Shown here piece after piece: positions 12,045-23,200 of a DNA stretch of 64,000 bases (the stretch's first letter is position 1; every line of letters starts with the position of its first letter). The stretch is taken from contig VCAZ01000021.1 in NCBI GenBank assembly GCA_005784505.1, forward strand, positions 3,599,308-3,663,307, given 5' to 3'. Source of the DNA: Bagarius yarrelli. Its lineage: Eukaryota; Chordata; Actinopteri; Siluriformes; Sisoridae. The notes under the pieces were generated by a model. The model was not told where the DNA came from and did not search any database. It worked only from the letters and a program-made list of their open reading frames with translations. A program made the translations under genes and the position numbers.

Positions 12045-13225
12045 AATGTTATACTGGATCGGTCGAGGCCCGGGTTAACAACAACCGCCATCGGCGCTGT
12101 TGACCTACAGGGTGCTGGCGGAAATTGGGCTACTGTTGGTTAAAGGAGGAGAGGAGGAGTAGGACATGTTAACAGACAACAAAAAGAGGAAAGGTAAGAG
12201 TGTAGGACAGAGAATGGGAACGCTAAATGTTGAAACAATGACAGGAAAACATAGAGAGCTGGTTGATATAATGGAAAGAAGGAAGGTAGATATATTGTGT
12301 TTACAGGAGACCAGGTGGAAGCGTAGCAAGGCTTATAGAATGGGATCGGAATTCAAGTTATTTTATCATGATGTGGATAGGAAGAGAAATGGGGTGAAGA
12401 GAAAGAGGTTGGCCAAGAAGAAGTGGGACATGGAAAGGTCTGAGGAAAGTAGACAGAAATGCCAGGATTTACAGCACAGAGTGAAAAGGGGAGTGGCTAA
12501 GGCCAAGCAGAAGGCATATAATGAGTTGTACACCAGGTTAGACACTAGAAAAGAAGAGAAGGACTTGTACAGGTTAGCAAGGCAGAGAGATCGAGATGGA
12601 ACAGATGTGCAGCAGGTTAGAGTTATTAAGGATCGAGATAGAAAGGTGCTCACAATTAAGAAGAGTGTATAGAGAAGACGGAGTACTTTGAAGTGTTGAT
12701 GGAGGAAAATGGGAGGGAAAGGGGTAGAATGTGGAGTAGAAAGTTCAAAAGATAAGACAGGATCATATGAAGTTAGAATGGCTTTGAAGAGGATGAAAAG
12801 AGGAAAAGCAGTTGGTCCCAATGACATACCAGTCGAGGTGTGGAAATGTCTAGGAGATCAGGGGATCAGCTCAGAGCCCTATTCTTGTTCAGAGAAGAGG
12901 AATGAAAGTCAGTCGTGGCAAGACAGACTACATGTGTTTGAATAAAAGGGAGAGAAGTGGAACAGTAAGATTACAGGGAGACGAGGTTCAAACGAGTTCA
13001 TCAGGGGGACGGCTCATGTTAGATGTTTTGGGGAGAAAGTCATGGAAGCCAGATTGAGGTAGTTTGAACATGTAAACAGGAGAGATAGTGAATATATTGG
13101 TAGGAGGATGTTTGAAATGAAGCTACCAATCAGAAGGCAAAAGAAAATGTTAGGTGGAGACAGACAATTCGCTGTGGCAACCCTTGAAAGGGAACAGCCA
13201 AAAGGAGAAGAAGAAGAAGAAGGCA
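12045..13225 (+). mobile_element. Internally deleted RTE-like non-LTR retrotransposon
   Basis: The element has a GC-rich 5' untranslated start (GGTCGAGGCCCGGGTTAAC), an endonuclease start, a short reverse-transcriptase piece, C-terminal sequence and an AGAAGAAGAAGA tail. It is about 1.2 kb against several kb for an intact LINE, with at least three internal deletions. The apurinic-endonuclease type and lack of LTRs are clear. The exact clade (RTE or RTEX-like) is from family memory and less sure. Confidence 0.75.
12166..12945 (+). pseudogene. LINE endonuclease/reverse transcriptase remnant
   Basis: The frame from 12166 shows the endonuclease N-terminus (GTLNVETMTGK, then DILCLQETRWK), which normally precedes the catalytic Glu. 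A deletion after FKLFYHDVDRKRNG joins it to the linker before the RT domain (KKWDMERSEESRQK, ELYTRLDT, LYRLARQRDRDG). A TAG stop lies at 12670-12672. The same frame then resumes with GKAVGPNDIPVEVWKCLG, the fingers motif at the start of the RT. The catalytic FADD box and most of the RT are absent. Further C-terminal sequence (GRRMFEMKLPIRRQ, 13099-13140) follows in another frame. Non-functional. Confidence 0.75.
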
Positions 13226-13979
13226 AACTTGTTATCACGATCTCATTTGAATTTAGAATCAATTCTGAAATTTTGAGAATCAATTCAGGAGAGATTGGAA
13301 AAAGAATCGTGATGCATTAAATAATCAATTTTTTCCCACCCCTATTAGCCATAGTTCTATAAAATACATAATTGTGTGGCTGGTACTTTCAAGCGCCACT
13401 GTACGCTCAGTAAAGTATACCATAAAGTCAGGGATGGGTAACCAATCCCCCCCTCTGTTCCTTTAGAAGCTGGTGTCAGGTGCCCAAATCCCGGTTCAAA
13501 ACTGCCAAAAGTGCGTCGAACCCAGACCACAGTTTGAGAGGCACAACTTTTAAAAGCAGATGAAGTAACAATGACACGCAAGAATAGACCAGAAAAGACT
13601 ATTGCTCTCCTCACCATCAGGTCACTATCATATTTATTTTTATGGCAGGCCCTCTTATTGGGAGAGTCTTACATTTTTCCCCACCCCATTATATTCTCAG
13701 GTGCGTTTAACGGGTAGGATGGGGGTGTTGGAAACCAGGCAGTTCAAAGGAACATAAAGGACATGTTTTGTATAAAGTATAAAAACATCAAAGCAAAGGT
13801 ACTTTTCCTTTAAGCCCTCTTCTCAAAATACAACTGAGAAGTATTTTCAAAATGGCCACAAAATGGTACAGTGTAACAGTGGATCCAGCTTTACAAATCT
13901 GATATCTGATAACGGATGAAGGTTTACATGTTAGTAAAACCTATTATCGGTCACACAAACGCAACGATTTCTCCTCATC
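13226..13979. other. Intron 2, nothing recognised
   Basis: AT-rich sequence followed by a more mixed part at 13370-13870, with no repeat or exon that I can support. Confidence 0.4.
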
Positions 13980-14400
13980 TTCAGTCCCTCACAGCTCGAA
14001 GCACAGACAGGAAGAGACTTTGGGTCCTCCTCATAGCCACCATTAGTTCAAACTCCAAGTCGGGTTGTTTCAATGGGAGACACGTCATTAATTATGGCCG
14101 ACAACCTTTAGCAGTGCCGTTTACTGGCCCCGCTGTAGTCGGCCTGGCTGATGAGGCTGCCTTTCTATTTAATGACATTAGAGGAAGTGGGAGTTTCCAG
14201 ATAAAACGATTAAAGCCAGTGAGTCGTGCTTGGGAGAACAGCCTTAGAGCTCAACTGTCTATTCAGCCAATTAGCAAAAGATGGAGGAGAAGCCTGGCAC
14301 TGATTACTGCTGAGTCACTTAGTGGCTGAGAGGCCTTCTGTTCTAACCACAGGATTGCTACCATCAGCCCCGGAGCCGAGCAGAGCTGACTGCAATGTGT
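13980..14400. other. Repeat-free island, candidate conserved intronic element
   Basis: About 420 bases of balanced, high-complexity DNA with homeodomain-like cores (TCATTAATTA near 14086, CCAATTAGC near 14270) and GATAA. The plus-strand open frame 13916-14329 has no recognisable domain. A regulatory role is inference only. Confidence 0.3.
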
Positions 14401-14489
14401 GTGTGGTAGAGCGTATGTGCTGCTACATATGTGCTTGTGAATGTATTAGCAGAGAGAATCTGCTTTATGGTTACAGTAGATAAACAGAC

Positions 14490-14778
14490 AGAGTGGCAGA
14501 CAAGAAGACAGACAAGCGGAAAATATCAAACAAACTGCTTAATCCAACAAATAGACAAACAGAAAAACAGAAACCGACAGACAGACAGGTAGATTAACTA
14601 ACAGACAGACTGACAAACAGAAAAGACAGACAGACAGACAGACAGACATACACACTCCATAGTGCAATTTTTGGCTGCTAAGGGTCTGTAGCCTCAACCC
14701 ACTTCCCACTCATTGCCACACTGAACCCTTTGGTAAGCGCTCCGTGAGAAGAAAGGGATGTTTTTAGACTAGTGTGTG

Positions 14779-14829
<51 letters not shown>
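14490..14829. repeat. (GACA)n-rich stretch followed by a (GA)24 tract
   Basis: Irregular GACA/ACAG repeats fill 14490-14650. A pure GA tract occupies 14782-14829, with a 130-base gap between them. Confidence 0.85.
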
Positions 14830-14831
<2 letters not shown>

Positions 14832-15665
14832 ATTGAAAAGTAGTGCATGCATGTGTGTGTCTTTGTGTATGCGTTTAGGGATGGGTAGGAGTGATTAATG
14901 GCTCTGTTCCAGCCACACTGTGTACCTCTGCATGTCCTGATGTAGGCGTGTGTGCAGACAAGAACTGTTCTCACCCCGTGCTCGCGCTCTCTCGCTCTTT
15001 CTCTCTCTATCAACCTTTCCAAGGGCAGCATGGTAGTTCCAAAAACACTAGCAGACCCAAGCATACCACACAAACACGACACAGAATACACTGTAAACAT
15101 GACCCAGGGGTCCAAACTCAAGCTCAAAACTCACGTTTAGTGAAGTCACTTTTAGAGACTGCAACAGCAATCCAAATACCCTGAGCTGCATGTTTAAGTG
15201 CAACCATAAACCTCATAACATGAGCAGATACTGGCTGGATTTCAATCGCAGCGTAGTGTAAACATGATGACTAAACCGATTTACATAAAACATCAAATGC
15301 TGGCACAGGCACCCTGCTAATCCCTGTGAATCTCTGCAGGTTTGATGCATTGTGTGTGTGTGTGTGTGTGTGTAGAGATGATCTCTGATGCACATGGGCA
15401 AACAAACATCTGTGCGCAGTGATGCTGCGGGTACTGAGGGTTTTGCCTTTGTTTTAAACTAAATTGAAAACGAAGATTTAAAAATTAGAAAGGAAAAAAC
15501 TAAGATGACTGTAGTAAAGCTAGATCAGGCAAAAATAAATAAATTGTCTCATCATTTACCTCTGCAAATTTACCAACGCAGAGCAGAAGCTTTTAAACCA
15601 GACTGGTGGCCATGTGGAGAAATGTTCTGCTGCTATTTCTATTTGCTCAATATTTTACATTGATG
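14830..15665. other. Intron 2, simple repeats only
   Basis: A CT-rich patch at 14985-15010 and (TG)n at 15352-15374. No exon recognised. Confidence 0.5.
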
Positions 15666-16049
15666 TACAACCCGAATTCTGGAAAAGTTGGGACGTTTAT
15701 TATAATTTAAATAAAATGAAAACTAAAGACTTTCAAATCACATGGGGCAATATTTTATTCACAATAGAATAAAATAATAAAATAAATAACACAATAAAAT
15801 AAATAACACAATAGTCTAAATTGAGAAATCATATACTTTTATCCAATAAATGAGCTTATATCAAATTTGATGCCTGCTACAGGCCCAAAAAGTTATTAGC
15901 TAATATATAGCTAAAAAACAATAAATTTTAAAAAAAGATTCAGCTGGGATAACATTTAACAACTATTAAGTTAATCAACATCAGGTCTGTAACACGATTA
16001 GTTATAAAAAAGGATGTGTTTCGAGATGCACAGTCTCTCAGAAGTAAAG

Positions 16050-17125
16050 ATGGCCAGAAGCTCTACAATCTGTCAAAGAGTGCGTGAAAAGATTGTGGAA
16101 TACTTTATAAACAACGTTCCTCAGCGCCTAATTGTAATGGCTTTACAAATCTCATCATCTACATTGCATAACATCATCAAAATATTTAGAGAAACTGGAG
16201 AAATCTTTGTGTTTAAGGGACAAGGCAGAAGACCCTTGTTGGATGCAAGTGGTTTTTGGGCTTTTAGACAACACTGCATCAGTCATTGACATGATTCTGT
16301 GATTTTTATCCGCATGGTTGGTATAAGTGCCGCGGGTGTATAAGTGCATACAGTATGGGCCGCTTGCATGTTTTGAAAGGACCTATGAATGCTGAAAGAT
16401 TTAAAAAGGTTTTAGAGCAACATATGCTGCCTCCAGATGACGTATATTTCAGGGAATGCCTTGTGTATTTCAGCCGGACGCTGCCAAACCACATACTGCA
16501 GATATTACAATCGCATGGCTTCCTAGTAGAAAAGTCCGGGTGCTAGATTGACCCGTCTGCAGCCTATGCCACAATAAAGCTGCCAGTGATCCAGAACCTG
16601 GACCTGTCGGACCCTTTTCTGTGACCTGCTCCAGTTGATAATACATCACCAGAGTGACCAAGGACGTCCCACTCTGCCATAAAAGACGTTCCAGCTGTTC
16701 TTTAAGGACTAATGATTTAAAGTTGCTCACACACAAACAGGTAGCAGGGATTATGTGGTTGCATTGTATTTCACCCAAATGAGGATGGGTTCTCCGTTGA
16801 GTCTGGTTCCTCTCAAGGTTTCTTTCTATTTCCATCTCAGGTAGTTTTTCCTTGCCACCGTCGCCCCCGGCCCCGCCCCCAGGGACAAACTGATTTCTGT
16901 TTCATTGTCAGCTTATAATTTCTTTGATTGTGTAAATTTGCTTTGTGACGATCACCACTGTAAAAAGCGCTATACAAATAAAATTACATTGACTTGAATA
17001 GATATTTCACCTATAGAGAACATTTGGCGCATCATTAAACAAAAAATACACCAAAGACGACTGCAAACTCTTTAGCAGCTGGAAACCTGTATCAGGCAGA
17101 CATGGGACCAAATAACAACACCTAT
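16050..17125 (+). pseudogene. Tc1 transposase pseudogene
   Basis: From ATG 16050 the frame gives a paired-type helix-turn-helix (VREKIVEYFINNVPQRLIVM, then SSSTLHNIIK) and GQGRRPLLDA. About 150 codons, including the first catalytic Asp, are then missing. The frame near 16355 resumes at the LHVLKGPMNAERF and LEQHMLPPDD region. The conserved second-Asp motif is corrupted (FSRTLPNH where the family has a QQDNA-like motif). After the LINE insert, 17027-17125 gives ENIWRIIKQK, a stop inside LQTL-stop-QLETC, and TWDQI. Deleted, frameshifted and stopped. Confidence 0.85.
16563..17011 (+). mobile_element. L2-like LINE 3' tail inserted in the Tc1
   Basis: It contains GGATGGGTTCTCCGTTGAGT, CTCAAGGTTTCTTTCTATTT, TTTTTCCTTGCCACCGTCGC and AAAGCGCTATACAAATAAAA, ending TTGACTTGAATAG. 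This is the widespread fish LINE tail of the L2/Maui type. CCTAT occurs at the left junction and again just after the tail (CACCTATAG), consistent with a short target duplication. It postdates the Tc1. Confidence 0.7.
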
Positions 17126-17233
17126 ATATGTTCTATTGTAAATAAAATATTGGTTCATGTGATTTAAAATATCTTTTACTTTTCATTTTATTCGGTTTTA
17201 TAAAAGTCCTAACTTTACAGAATTTGGGTTGTA

Positions 17234-17863
17234 CTTATTTACAGAAATATCAGTAATGTAGGTTGGTTTCTAATTTGAATTTCCCAAATTAAACAAATAC
17301 AAGTTAAAATGTTAAGAGATCGAGACTATCAAACAGTGCAGAAAAAAACAAATGTATGAAAGTACACTAAAGAAATAAGGATTTTTAAAACAACCTGTTA
17401 CAATTTTAAAGATTCCAAAGTGAATAAAAAGCGAGTTACTTTGACAAGAGCTTAAGGCCCTAGGCTAAGCGTAATAAGAAGCAGACTAGATGATGCTGTT
17501 AGATGCGGCCGACTGAGTCCACGCCCATATATAATAACAGGCAGCACTGCACAAGGCTCGTCTTTCCGTTTTGTGAAGAAATTGGCTAATGGCAGAAAAA
17601 ACGGGAAGGGGGGGGGACTTTTAAACCTTGTAAAATTACCGTGCTATTATAAAAGAAACACACGTTTCACAATTTCCAGCTTTACAATAAGCAAGCAATT
17701 CCTTTAGCATCTCCTAAAGCAGAGGGTTTTGGATATGTCAAAGCAATCAGAATACGACAGAATGTGAAACGCCCAGTGTCCTGCAGAACCTTTTCCTGGC
17801 AGCCGAGCCTCACGCTGTGCAAGTTTTACATGTTTCAAAATGACCCCAGGGGAATGCACTGAC
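17234..17863. other. Intron 2 next to exon 2, nothing recognised
   Basis: Contains a G-run at 17610-17617. A CCCCAGGGG hairpin lies 18-26 bases inside the intron from the exon 2 donor. Confidence 0.4.
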
Positions 17864-18064
17864 CTGTGACTGGGGCCTCGATGTCCAGCAGGTTTTTCTC
17901 GGAGCGTAGGATGGCAGCTCCCTCGCCGATGAGGCGCAGGGCCACACTCTCGTCCACGCGGCCCTCTTTGGTCAGATGAGCCTTGAGAACATCGACTTTG
18001 GGCTTGCCTTCGCTGTCAAACACCTCTTTTACTGTCAGCCTATGGCTGGGAGGAAACGGAACAG
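17864..18064 (-). CDS. ppp3ca: ppp3ca exon 2: N-terminal calcineurin A segment
   Basis: This 201-base exon starts in phase 1 with the last two bases of an Ala codon. It reads VPFPPSHRLTVKEVFD, continues through 50 further codons to DIEAPVT, and ends with one G that completes Val with exon 3. It aligns without gaps to human PPP3CA residues 20-87. SHRLT, LKAHL, ESVALR and EKNLLDI match the alpha isoform better than the beta or gamma forms, which typically have THRLT or TQRLT, LKNHL and EKTMIEV. That comparison is from memory, so a fish-specific paralogue remains possible. The acceptor is TTCCAG just above 18064 and the donor is GTCAGT at 17863-17858. The segment precedes the catalytic metal site. 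Confidence 0.95.
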
Positions 18065-18126
18065 CTGGAAATATTGAAAATAAAAACAGAGAGAGAGAGA
18101 GAGAGAGAGAAAAGCAAGAGATTAAT
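18065..18126 (-). promoter_or_regulatory. Splice acceptor of exon 2 containing a CT microsatellite
   Basis: On the minus strand the acceptor TTCCAG is preceded by a T-rich stretch and then by about 11 CT repeats at 18110-18088, that is -46 to -24 from the exon. There is no AG between the TTAAT branch-site candidate near 18121-18125 (about -58) and the acceptor, so the AG-exclusion zone includes the whole repeat. CU-rich tracts in this position are the known binding sites of PTB-type splicing regulators and of U2AF. Repeat-length variation would therefore change the tract itself. Confidence 0.6.
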
Positions 18127-19464
18127 TCATGTAAGGTTTGACGGTTCAAACAGCAAGTCGTCTTTACCACATCTAGATGCCTTCCATGTGATTGGCTGAT
18201 TAGCAATTTGTGTTACCAAGCAACTGACAAGGTGTACCTAATAAAGTGGCCAGTGAGTGTGTATACATATACATATGTATTGGCAAAATTTTAGAAGTGT
18301 AGCTCTCTTTCACCACTATTTATTATGAACCCTCATCTACATTTCTTCTGGGACATGTAAACTCCAGATTCTAATGCACACAATCTGTACATTTTCAATA
18401 ATCTAAAGACTCAATCAATGAAGTGTGCATGTCAACATGGACAGTACGGCCTATATTTGCTCTATAAACATTTCTTGCCTCATATCTCTGTGGAAAGGAT
18501 TCCATAAGATGTTGGAATCATTCTTTTAAGATTCTGGTATGTCAAACTATTCCTGTGAATATCTAGTTCTACCAAATCCCAAAGCAAAGAGGGCTACCAA
18601 ATAAAATTCAACACAGTGTTGGGTTCATTTTGAAAGTAGCCTCTAAAAGAGGGTAAATTGTGGTCATCAAGAAAAGCCCCGGGTCGGCAACAATGCTTAA
18701 AAATATTGAGGCGTTCAACAAAAACTTCTGTATTCACAGAAAAAAACCCCACATCATTACACAACCCCCACGTCTGTCAGCTTAAAGCAATGAACTAATT
18801 CTAATGAACTTTCTTATAGAACTGTCAATCACTTAGTGTTTATACATTATTGGCCCCCCACCCCCCTTCTGTATAAACTATTGAAAATCACAGGAAAACA
18901 CAAAGCAATCGTTCTGCCAGCAGGGCACAGTTAAAATAACTAACATCAGATGTGTTTACCTCATTCGGATGTTATCTAAAAGCATTTAGTTTGTGTCTGC
19001 GTGTTTTTATGAACTGCACTGCTATGTGATTAGCTGCACGAGTGAGCAGGTGTACGGGGGATTCTTAATTAAAGTGCTCAGCGTGTGTATTCTCACCAGA
19101 AAATAATGTGATATTAATAATGGCTTGGCATGATTATACATGTACAATTTGCAGGAGATGTCTTAAATCACATACATACATCTGATCTTTAAGCTTCTTC
19201 CGCTTTTGCCCAATTTTATTAATGCCTGTCATATTGTACATTTTCTTTTTAAACTAACTTGCCTTGACCGATTGACTCTGTTAAACGCTAACGCTTGCCA
19301 CGGTGCCTGCTTCTCTTTTTTGCTTCTTTTTTAAGGACATATATAAAGAACTTGTGCCATTTTTTAATCTGTGCTGTTGGTGATGAGGGCTTGGGTCTCT
19401 TCTGCAATTACTGCCAAAATTTATTTATTGTCAATTTACCTGGAAAATGACAGGTTTTAAAAAC
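18127..19464. other. Intron 1, nothing recognised
   Basis: AT-rich sequence with a C-run at 18854-18865. The stretch 18970-19180 looks unique and includes TTCTTAATTAAAG, but no feature can be supported. Confidence 0.4.
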
Positions 19465-19630
19465 AACTTTTCAAACTGCAGTCTGTAGTGGAAACTTCAC
19501 CCACTAATGTCAAAGCTTCTCTCATTAAAACCGGCAAGTTTTTGCGGCCAGTGAAAAAGCATAGCTTTGTTCCCAATTGGACTCTGGAACCAGCCTTGAG
19601 GGGAAAAGCGGTAGAACATTTTCCCTATTA
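19465..19630. repeat. Dispersed repeat, copy 1 of 2
   Basis: It shares with 28020-28215, in the same orientation, the blocks CAAACTGCAGTCTGT, CCAATTGGAC, ACCAGCCTTGAGGGGAAAAG and an intervening GAAA/CCCAC region. It is diverged and its family is unknown to me. Confidence 0.6.
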
Positions 19631-20624
19631 ATCAGAACTGAAATTTAATTGGCGAAACCGCCATTATCAAAAATACACATTCTTTTTAAGCTGTACAGAC
19701 AATAGATATCATGTATGTTTAGGCAATATTATTGCTATGGTCTTTGTGCAGTTTTTATTTTATTATACATTTCTATCTTTTTAAATTTCTGACACTTGTG
19801 TCAATTTATGCCTATCCCCCCCAAATTTTTGCTTAGTACATTTGCTTGAATTAATATATGAAGTACAGACCTGTGGCACATGCTTACAGATGATGCATTT
19901 AATTTAAGTGCATAGTGATGCAACGCTCTTATTTTCTAAAGGTTAAGCTGGTCTGAAAAGCTGCCTGCCTTATTAGCACTTCTAGGCAGCCGTGAGATTT
20001 ATTTACACTATTATCAAATGAACATTTATGCTGAACCGTTCAGGTGAAAAAGCAGGTAGCTGGAGACATAAACACCAGCTTAACATGTTGAACGGATGAT
20101 ATCGGGGTAAGAAATAAAAATGCAGCTTCATTCGATGTTTTGGTATAAATAAGAGCAGGGTGCTGGGTCACAATGGCTTTACTGTTTAGTAATTTTGCCA
20201 CCCACTTACAGGGTTGGGGGTGTGATTTCTGTGTTTGCTTTGTGGGTACAAATTAAATGTTCATCTCAGGATTCGTCGGTTTTCCTTTGGGTGAACAATG
20301 TTTCATCATGGTGGATTTGTGTATTGAAACATAAAATAATTTAGTCTTGGGGGCTTTTGTCTTGTTTTGGCCAAACAGCCGGCCTTATGTTTAGAAGATG
20401 TCCTCTTAAAGTTTTTAATGTCGACAAAACACTGTCTTTTGGGCTTTCTGCCATCAGAAAATAATCATTTGAAAGTAACAATAGCGTGATTGTGTTTTGT
20501 AAAGATAGATCTTAGGTTGCCGTTAACCCTGTGTAGGGATAAGGCACTAACAAAACAAGATGGCTGAATGCTATGAGGGTTTGTGCAAGCTCTTTACCTG
20601 TGTATTACTGTGCATTATTATTAA
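19631..20624. other. Intron 1, nothing recognised
   Basis: AT-rich unique-looking intron. Confidence 0.4.
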
Positions 20625-21125
20625 TGGTGATTATAAAAAATTGGTGACAAATATATTTGTTGTCGTATAGTTGTTTGATCTCATATGACTTCATGTAAGG
20701 CCTGCAATAGCATGGTTTAAACCAGTGTGGCGCTGTTAAGACAAAAACTCAATAAAAAGAAAAACACAGCACAGCACCATAAAAACAAATCCAAATTAGT
20801 AAAGTGTAAAAAAGTTTTACAAAACTACAAACAAAGATTAATTGTCATGTGCCATGGCTCAGGTTTATAATATTTTGCTTGAAATCCAGAAAAATAAAAA
20901 GAGGCAAAAAGAGGTCAGCTAAAATCAGCAGCTAAATAAATTATTAGTAAAATAAATACATAAAAAGTATATATAAATATTAGTAATATAACTGCTTGTT
21001 TTTATGTATAATTTAGAACATGTATAACTTTAAATAGTAACCATCTGCACAAGCCGGAAAAATTGCAGATTAATCAATAAATCATTCCAATAATCAATGA
21101 TTACTTAATTAGTCTTAGCTCTACT
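20625..21125. repeat. MITE-like element related to 9138-9914
   Basis: It shares CTTCATGTAAGGCCTGCAAT / GCATGGTTTAA and a terminal AATCATTCCAATAATCAATG region with 9138-9914. Its ends are more decayed. Confidence 0.45.
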
Positions 21126-21652
21126 GTGCACAACTAATTGTCCTGTGCATGTTTTTATTCAACCAGCTGTATCGTTAACCTGTTATTAAATCTTCTACGC
21201 CTACTAAAGGTTTTGAGGGACTTTGGACCAGAATGCTTGCTTTTTCACGACATTAACATTTTAACACGATGGATGATGTATTGTGGGCATCGGGTCCCTC
21301 CCCTTCTGGAGAAGGACTACTCCTGTTTATTTTTAGTACTGGGGAGTGTGGCATAGAAAACCCACAAGGCAGCAGCATTCTATCAACTTCCTCTCTGTTT
21401 TGCTTTGCTTTTATGCTTATGTAAATGAAAAGGTTTTATAGCCATGAGCAAATATTAACCAGCCCTAAATCCAAACTCAGCTGCTGCTTCTCACCAGCCA
21501 CAGGTGGAGTTTGACCTTGCTGAAACAAAAAAAAAAAGCATTTAAAAAAAAAATACTGAAACAAATGCAAGTGTATTGACATCCCACCTAAAAAAAAAAA
21601 AAAAAGGGAAAATGTAGATAACAAATCCAAACATTCAAACAAACAATCCACA

Positions 21653-21716
21653 CAGACAACCATTGACTTCCGATGGGGTTCTGTTCTGTTAAACCTATTG
21701 GAAGTTGATATAGGTA
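21653..21716 (+). repeat. TACAGRCAA-family MITE fragment
   Basis: CACAGACAACCATTGACTTC then CGATGGGGTTCTG and CCTATTGGAAG. Same consensus as 37759-37843 and 53351-53700. Confidence 0.5.
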
Positions 21717-21899
21717 TTCCCCTCATGAAATGAAGCATTCCTCACACACCTACCAGCTTTCCACTTACCAAATCGAAAAATTTTCTTTAAGAGTAATAGC
21801 TTTCATTTTCTTCACCAGCAGAAGACACAAATTTGTTAGTGAATTTAGTTCTAATAATAATAATAATGATGTCTTCTTTACATGAATGAGATAAAATGA

Positions 21900-21937
21900 G
21901 ATATATAGATATGTATCTATCTATCTATATATCTATC

Positions 21938-21971
<34 letters not shown>

Positions 21972-21972
21972 A
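21900..21972. repeat. Compound GATA/TA/CA microsatellite
   Basis: TATCTATC units, then (TA)n, then (CA)n in one uninterrupted run. Confidence 0.95.
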
Positions 21973-22430
21973 GATATCATAACTCGGACAAATTGTACGT
22001 TGATTTATCGTAGGTGGAGCATTGTTCGCATATAATGCAGTGCATTCCGCATGACAACGTCGATTTACTGCTAAGTCATGAAAATATTTATATTACGATT
22101 AAAATGAGCAATTTTTGTTGTTAAGGTTGATCCTCTCAGCTGTATGCTCAGATTTTAGCTGTGTCTGGAATCGCATACTATATAACATGAAAAAACATGC
22201 ATCCGAGGATTAGGAACAACAATCTAATAAACCTGCCGCTGAAAGTCATCACTGAAACATTTCCATAAATTATTGTTAATTATGGTTAGACACACTTGTA
22301 TAAAATGTGTGTCGCTGTGATGTTTTAGGTCATGTGACAATATAAATATGGTGGATGTAGCACGTTAGTACCAAATTTTATAGTAGTAATGCAGTGACCA
22401 CACAGCTATGGAGTTATAAGTATAAGTATA

Positions 22431-22657
22431 TTCAATTCATTGTCATTGTGTAAGGTACGTGTACAGAGCCAATGAAATGCAGTGTTTTTCGCATATCCCA
22501 TCTTAGTAAGTTGGGGTCAGAGCGCAGGGTCAGCTATGATACAGCGCCCCTGGAGCAGGAAGGGTTGAGGGTCTTGCTCAAGGACCCAACGGTGGTTGAC
22601 TTGCCGGAGGTGGGGCTTGAACCCAGCACCTTAACCATTTGAGCCACCCCTGCCCCC
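22431..22657 (-). repeat. tRNA-derived SINE, family B, complete copy
   Basis: On the minus strand the head reads GGGTGGCTCAAATGGTTAAG (A box) and GGGTTCAAGCCCC (B box). The body contains GGGTCCTTGAGCAAGACCC, the stretch around CTGCTCCAGGGGCGCTG and CCAACTTACTAAGATGGG, and the tail is ACAATGACAATGAATTGAA. It is complete, and the partner copy at 1-156 confirms the family. Confidence 0.85.
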
Positions 22658-22899
22658 TATCATGTAGAAACACTGTGTTGATTCGGAGAATTATCCCAAG
22701 CTACTGAACTGAGAGGAAATCAAGGCTTGTGAGAACACAGTAGGCAATAAGACACTCAACAATTTGTCTTAAGTGACAGGACGCAAATGTTTTGGCATTT
22801 AAAGAAGCTTTTCCAGCGGCATATTCCCAACAGTCAGCGAGGCAAGCTTTAGCAAAGTCACAGCAGCAGGGGCAGAGAAAAAAAAATTAGCATAACTAG

Positions 22900-23200
22900 A
22901 GACGTTTAAAGCAAAAGAGTGTGGCCCAGCCTTTCGTCTCGTCCCGGCCGATTACCATGCATAATGCAAGTGCGGCTTGTTTCCAGCTCTGCAGGACAAA
23001 TCGGAGGCTCATGCATTATTCCGTGCGACTGAATAAAATGGGTTTCCATCTGAGCACGGAACACACACTGGATGGTGTCGCTGGAAGACATTTCCAGAGC
23101 GCATTTAAAATACATGAGCTTAATAACTCGTCTAATTTGCAGAAAATGTGCACAAACCAAATTTCCAGAGTGCAACGGGCTAACTTTTGACAGTGCCATT
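22900..23200. other. Repeat-free island, candidate conserved intronic element
   Basis: Balanced, high-complexity DNA with ATGCATAATGCAAG (octamer-like), CATGCATTATTC and TTTAAAATAC. Both strands have roughly 90-codon open frames without any domain, so I favour non-coding constraint or chance. The neighbouring 23280-23430 stretch is also CG-rich for this intron. Confidence 0.3.

Larger units (their letters stand above)
15666..17233 (+). mobile_element. Tc1/mariner transposon, broken, with an L2-like insert
   Basis: The element begins TACAACCCGAATTCTGGAAA and ends AATTTGGGTTGTA. These are inverted termini with a TA at each edge, as expected for Tc1 target duplication. Subterminal inverted repeats are long, about 200 bases. 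Inside is a plus-strand transposase pseudogene, interrupted at 16563-17011 by a LINE tail. AT-rich slippage (AATAAAATAAATAACAC) expands the left arm near 15770-15810. Confidence 0.85.

Noticed and set aside
13916..14329. 137-codon plus-strand open frame
   Set aside because: No known domain and no splice sites; better treated as a non-coding island.
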